This document shows, in pieces, positions 60,461 through 64,000 of a DNA stretch of 64,000 nucleotides. A model generated the notes under the pieces. It searched no databases. It saw nothing but the letters and a program-made list of their open reading frames with translations, and was not told where the DNA came from. The stretch covers positions 496,001-560,000 of the forward strand of contig BPKO01000001.1 in NCBI GenBank assembly GCA_026005175.1, written 5' to 3'. Position 1 is the stretch's first letter. Each line of letters starts with the position of its first letter. Source of the stretch: Candidatus Tectimicrobiota bacterium (GTDB lineage Bacteria > Tectomicrobia > Entotheonellia > Entotheonellales > Entotheonellaceae). Both the position numbers and the translations under genes were made by a program.

Positions 60461-63295
60461 ATGAAACTCATCCGCATCCAGAGCAACGGGGCCCGCGAAT
60501 CGTCTCCTGGCTGGCCTGCGGCCCTCAATCCCCGCCTTGACCGGCGCAGCTTCTTGCGCGCTGCCGGGCTGGGCGTGGGGCTGGCTGCCGCTGCCGGGCC
60601 GTCGCTGGTCAGGGAAGTCGAGGCCGCCGAAGAGAAAGTGGAAGTGCCGCAGTTTGAGCAGCACAAGACGATCTGCGGCAACTGCGCTGTGGGCTGTGGC
60701 TTCATCGGCGAAGTGCAGGACGGCGTCTGGGTGGCGCAGGAGCCCTGGTTCGAGCACCCCATCAACCTGGGTAGTCTGTGCTCCAAGGGCGCCGCGGCGC
60801 GCGAGCACGTCATCAGCGAAAAGCGCCTGCGCTATCCCATGAAGCTCGAAGGCGGCCAGTGGAAGCGCATCTCCTGGGATCAGGCGATGAGCGAAATCGT
60901 CGCCAAGCTGCAGGCCATCCGCGAGAAGTACGGGCCGGATGCCTTGATGATCCTGGGCTCGGCGCACCACACCAACGAAACGGCCTACGCGCTGCGCAAG
61001 TTTGCCGCCTTCTGGGGGTCGAACAACATCGACCACCAGGCGCGCATCTGCCACTCTACCACGGTAGCCGGGCTCGCCAACGTCTGGGGCTACGGCGCGA
61101 TGACCAACTCGATGAACGACATCCGCAACAGCCGCAGCATCCTGATCATTGGCGAGAACGTCTGCACCTCGCACCCCATCGCCATGCAGCACATCCTGAC
61201 GGCGAAGGAGGTGAACCGGGCGCAGGTGATCGTGGTGGACCCGCGTTTTAGCAAAACGGCCGCCTTTGCCAACCAGTTCGTGCGCATCCGTTCGGGGACG
61301 GATGTGGCTTTCATTTACGGCCTCATCTACCTCATCCTCAAGAACGGATGGGAAGACAAGAAGATGCTCACCGAGCGCACCTACGGCTTCGAGTACCTGG
61401 TGGAGGAGGTGGCCAAGTTTGACCCCGACACCGTGGAAGACATCACCGGGGTGCCCAAGCGCGAGCTGGAGCGGGTGGCCAAGACGCTGGCCGACAACCG
61501 GCCCGGGACGGTGATCTGGGCCATGGGCGGCACGCAGCACACCAACGGCACCTCGATCACGCGCTCGTATTGTGCCTTGCAGCTGGTGCTGGGCAACATG
61601 GGCGTGCCGGGTGGTGGCACCAACGTCTTCCGCGGCCACGATAACGTGCAGGGGGCCACGGACCTGGGGGTGCTCTCCAACACCCTGCCCGGCTACTACG
61701 GCCTGGGCGCCGGGGCCTGGAAGCACTGGGCCAACGTCTGGGGCGTGGACTACGAGTGGCTCAAGTCGCGCTTCAAAGACGAGAAGATGATGCAGAAAGT
61801 GGGCTTCACGGTGGCGCGCTGGTACGAGGGCGTGCTGCTGGATCCCAAAGAGCTGGGGCAGGACGTGAACATCCACGCCGCCATTTACTGGGGCCACTCC
61901 TCCAACTGCCAGTCGCAGATGGACCGCGTCAAGCGCGCCCTGGAAAAAGTCGATTTGCTGGTGGACATCGACCCCTTTGTGACCACCACCGCCATTTTGC
62001 CGGACCGCCAGGATGGCGTCTACATCCTGCCGGCGGCAACGGTGTACGAGCAGTGGGGCACGGTGACCAACTCCAACCGCGACATCCAGTGGCGTAACCG
62101 CATCGTTTCGCCGGTGTGGGAAGCGCGCACCGACCTGGCCATCCTGCTGGAGCTGGCCGAGCGGCTGGGCTTCAAGGACGACTTCACCAAGAACGCGCGC
62201 GGCAGCTGGAAGGGCGTGCCGAAGAGCCTCAAAGGGGTGAAGGAGCTGCCCGAGGAGACCATCGCCTCGATCATCGGCGAGTGGAACCTCGGCATGCGCA
62301 CCATCGGCATGACCGGCCAGACCTATGAGCGCCTCAAGCGCCAGCAGGAGTGGGCGCACGTCTTCGACGTGAAGACCAAGAAGGCGGTGGGCGGCCCGGT
62401 GGATGGCGAGCAGTGGGGGCTGCCGTGGCCGTGCTGGACAGAGAAGCATCCCGGCACGCACATCCTCTACCGCATCGACATTCCGGTCTCCGAAGGCGGC
62501 ATGGGCTTCCGGGCGCGCTGGGGCACCACGGCGCCCGACGGCCAGACGCTGCTGGCGGCAGAAGGCTCGGCGCCGGTGGGCAGCTCGATCAACGGCGGCT
62601 ATCCCGAGCTGCCCGACTGGAAGACCGACCTCACCGGCAAGGTCTTCGAGGAAGCCCTGGCCAAGGGGCTGGCGCCTTACGGCAACGGCCGGGCGCGCTT
62701 CAACGCCTGGAACATCCCCGAGGATCCGGTGCCGCGGCACCGCGAGCCCATCCACAGCCCGCGGCCTGATCTGGTAGAGAAATGGCCGACCTACGAGGAC
62801 GTCAAGGACCACTTCCGCGTGCCGACGCTCTACAAGAGCATCCAGAAAGCCGACTGGGTGAAGGAGTATCCCATCATCCTCTCCAGCGGCCGGCAAGTGG
62901 AGTTCGAGGGCGGCGGCAACAGCGAGCGGGCTTGCTGGTGGCTGGTGGAGCTGCAGCCCGAGATGTACGTGGAGATCCATCCCAAGCTGGCGCACGACCA
63001 CGGCATCAAGCACGGCGACTGGGTATGGATCGAGAGCCCCGAGGATCTCGACGGCCGGCCGAGCCGCATCAAGGTGCGGGCCAAGGTCACCAAGCGGGTC
63101 AGCCCCGACATGGTCTACTTGCCTTTCCACTGGGGTGGCGTGTTCGAAGGCAAATCGCTGGCGCACAAGTACCCGGCGGGATACGTCCCCTACGGCCTGG
63201 GCGAGTCGGCCAACACGGTGACCAACTACGGCTACGACCGCGTCACCCAGATGCAGGAAACCAAAACCGGTCTGTGCCGGATCCGCAAGGCCTAA
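60461..63295 (+). CDS. fdhA: Formate dehydrogenase catalytic (alpha) subunit, Cys-dependent
   Basis: 944-aa molybdopterin oxidoreductase. A twin-arginine leader RRSFLRAAGLG (28-38) directs it out. The [4Fe-4S] ligands are Cys72, 75, 79 and 107. The active-site residue is Cys197 (RICHSTTVAGLANVWG), codon TGC, where E. coli FdnG has selenocysteine; the following His is kept. Bis-MGD segments include GSNNIDHQARICH, GTNVFRGHDNVQGATDLG and GHSSNCQSQMDR. The C-terminal domain has the usual beta-barrel (YVEIHPKLAHDHGIKHGDWV). Active as a formate dehydrogenase with FdhB after export. Confidence 0.93.
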   Translation: MKLIRIQSNGARESSPGWPAALNPRLDRRSFLRAAGLGVGLAAAAGPSLVREVEAAEEKVEVPQFEQHKTICGNCAVGCGFIGEVQDGVWVAQEPWFEHPINLGSLCSKGAAAREHVISEKRLRYPMKLEGGQWKRISWDQAMSEIVAKLQAIREKYGPDALMILGSAHHTNETAYALRKFAAFWGSNNIDHQARICHSTTVAGLANVWGYGAMTNSMNDIRNSRSILIIGENVCTSHPIAMQHILTAKEVNRAQVIVVDPRFSKTAAFANQFVRIRSGTDVAFIYGLIYLILKNGWEDKKMLTERTYGFEYLVEEVAKFDPDTVEDITGVPKRELERVAKTLADNRPGTVIWAMGGTQHTNGTSITRSYCALQLVLGNMGVPGGGTNVFRGHDNVQGATDLGVLSNTLPGYYGLGAGAWKHWANVWGVDYEWLKSRFKDEKMMQKVGFTVARWYEGVLLDPKELGQDVNIHAAIYWGHSSNCQSQMDRVKRALEKVDLLVDIDPFVTTTAILPDRQDGVYILPAATVYEQWGTVTNSNRDIQWRNRIVSPVWEARTDLAILLELAERLGFKDDFTKNARGSWKGVPKSLKGVKELPEETIASIIGEWNLGMRTIGMTGQTYERLKRQQEWAHVFDVKTKKAVGGPVDGEQWGLPWPCWTEKHPGTHILYRIDIPVSEGGMGFRARWGTTAPDGQTLLAAEGSAPVGSSINGGYPELPDWKTDLTGKVFEEALAKGLAPYGNGRARFNAWNIPEDPVPRHREPIHSPRPDLVEKWPTYEDVKDHFRVPTLYKSIQKADWVKEYPIILSSGRQVEFEGGGNSERACWWLVELQPEMYVEIHPKLAHDHGIKHGDWVWIESPEDLDGRPSRIKVRAKVTKRVSPDMVYLPFHWGGVFEGKSLAHKYPAGYVPYGLGESANTVTNYGYDRVTQMQETKTGLCRIRKA

Positions 63296-63313
63296 GTCTG
63301 AGGAGGACAACCC

Positions 63314-63958
63314 ATGGCGAAGACGCAGGTGACCATCCCCTTCAGAGAGGCCGGGGGACCGCAGCTCAAGCACGCGCCGGCACGCCTGAAGTTCTATGTG
63401 GACGTCAAGCGCTGCATCGAGTGTGGCGGCTGCGAGGTGGCGTGCAAGAACGAGAACAACATCCCGCCGGGCATTGCGCGCATCCGCGTGGTGACCATCA
63501 ACGAGGGCGAACCGGGCGAGACCAACGTGGCGGTGCCTTGCATGCACTGCTCCAAGGCGCCCTGCGTGGCGGTGTGCCCGGTGGACGCCCTCTTCCACCG
63601 CCCCGACGGCATCGTGCACGTCAACAAAGAGACCTGCATCGGCTGTGGCTACTGCCTCTACGCCTGTCCCTTCGGCGCGCCGCAGTTCCCCGAGTCGTCG
63701 CCTTTTGGGGCGCGCGGCGTGATGGACAAGTGCACGTACTGTGCCGGCGGGCCGGAGGTGCCGTTCTCGGAGCGGGAGCGCCGCCTCTACGGCTCTAACC
63801 GCATTGCCGAGGGCAAGCTGCCGATGTGCGCCTCGGTCTGCGCCACCAAGGCGCTGGTGGCCGGCGACGCCGAGGAAGTGGCTAACGTGGTGCGGCAGCG
63901 CATGGCCGCCCGCGGCTCCGGCGGCGGCGCCTGGGGCTGGGAGACCGCTTACCGCTAA
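63314..63958 (+). CDS. fdhB: Formate dehydrogenase iron-sulfur (beta) subunit
   Basis: 214-aa four-cluster ferredoxin subunit that takes electrons from FdhA. Cluster motifs are CIECGGCEVAC (Cys34, 37, 40, 44), CMHCSKAPCVAVCP, CIGCGYCLYACP, and CTYC...CASVC in the C-terminal half. There is no C-terminal membrane helix as in FdnH, so it may couple to a separate membrane subunit beyond the window. SD GAGGAGG. Confidence 0.92.
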   Translation: MAKTQVTIPFREAGGPQLKHAPARLKFYVDVKRCIECGGCEVACKNENNIPPGIARIRVVTINEGEPGETNVAVPCMHCSKAPCVAVCPVDALFHRPDGIVHVNKETCIGCGYCLYACPFGAPQFPESSPFGARGVMDKCTYCAGGPEVPFSERERRLYGSNRIAEGKLPMCASVCATKALVAGDAEEVANVVRQRMAARGSGGGAWGWETAYR

Positions 63959-63969
63959 GCGCGCAACGG

Positions 63970-63990
63970 GCGGCAGGGAAGGCCTGCCGC
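63970..63990. terminator. 8-bp hairpin downstream of fdhB
   Basis: GCGGCAGG (63970-63977) pairs with CCTGCCGC (63983-63990) around the loop GAAGG. No T tract is visible in the 10 bases that remain, so it could be an intercistronic hairpin before a further fdh gene. Confidence 0.4.
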
Positions 63991-64000
63991 ATGCTGCCTG

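Noticed and set aside
60299-63619. A 1106-codon open frame on the minus strand
   Set aside because: It is antisense to fdhA and its neighbours; the amino-acid pattern (His/Val/Gly/Arg-rich) is that of a high-GC shadow frame.
1-64000. CRISPR array or long tandem repeats
   Set aside because: No regularly spaced repeats were seen by reading through the window.

Overview
The window is GC-rich, densely coded bacterial chromosome with no phage, transposase, rRNA or CRISPR signal. The gene set includes a PilMNOPQ type IV pilus operon, two PilT-type ATPases, a delta-type SspB, UppP/ManC/Ugd envelope-sugar genes, an Aquifex-type aconitase, a HdrA-like iron-sulfur protein and a periplasmic-type formate dehydrogenase cluster. 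Together these point to a Gram-negative, respiratory organism of the broad Deltaproteobacteria / Desulfobacterota / NC10 / Rokubacteria kind. The lineage is inferred from gene content only.

Layout. 1-1712: pilT and a second PilT/PilU-like ATPase that runs off the left edge. 1988-5565: UDP-glucose dehydrogenase, SspB, a broken beta-hydroxyacid dehydrogenase, and a lone nuoB. 5652-10305: two lipoproteins, a class III aminotransferase, ilvD and a YkgJ-like cysteine-cluster protein. 10324-15588 (minus): an operon of citrate synthase, PrpF, aconitase and a MetE-like methyltransferase. 15675-17752 (minus): thiE and an isolated FlhB-C/FliK-like pair. 17890-20394: PhoB/PhoR-like two-component system, followed by a structured intergenic region. 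20904-24332: methyltransferase, a two-gene ParA plus AlbA/RecG-like module, and tRNA-Asn(GTT). 24440-27980: queG, def, cobalamin adenosyltransferase, a lipoprotein and a CinA-type protein. 28015-33856: acyl-CoA dehydrogenase, HpaB-family protein, SurA-DsbA fusion, UspA and a double ThyX protein. 33980-38246: CHRD protein, a 46-residue lipoprotein, a CYTH protein and hflKC. 38290-42184 (minus): enoyl-CoA hydratase, an unknown gene, a CaiB-type CoA-transferase and a phosphoesterase. 42426-49298: pilMNOPQ-aroB-TPR-aroQ. 49295-51811 (minus): VTT membrane protein, manC, uppP. 52082-55829: hydrolases and hotdog proteins. 55932-63958: formate dehydrogenase cluster behind a near-consensus promoter.

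Seven genes, including pilQ and aroB which would be expected to be intact, have reading frames that continue across single-base shifts. Most shifts are +1 and many lie in short G/C runs. Homopolymer errors in the assembly explain this better than pseudogenization, so each of these genes is reported as one locus.

The main functional modules are pilus biogenesis with envelope polysaccharide supply, acyl-CoA chemistry, and formate oxidation with its own maturation factors (FdhD, TorD-like chaperone). The least understood items are the ParA/AlbA module beside tRNA-Asn, the HdrA-N/ferredoxin/MvhD-like fusion heading the formate dehydrogenase cluster, and the structured region after phoR.
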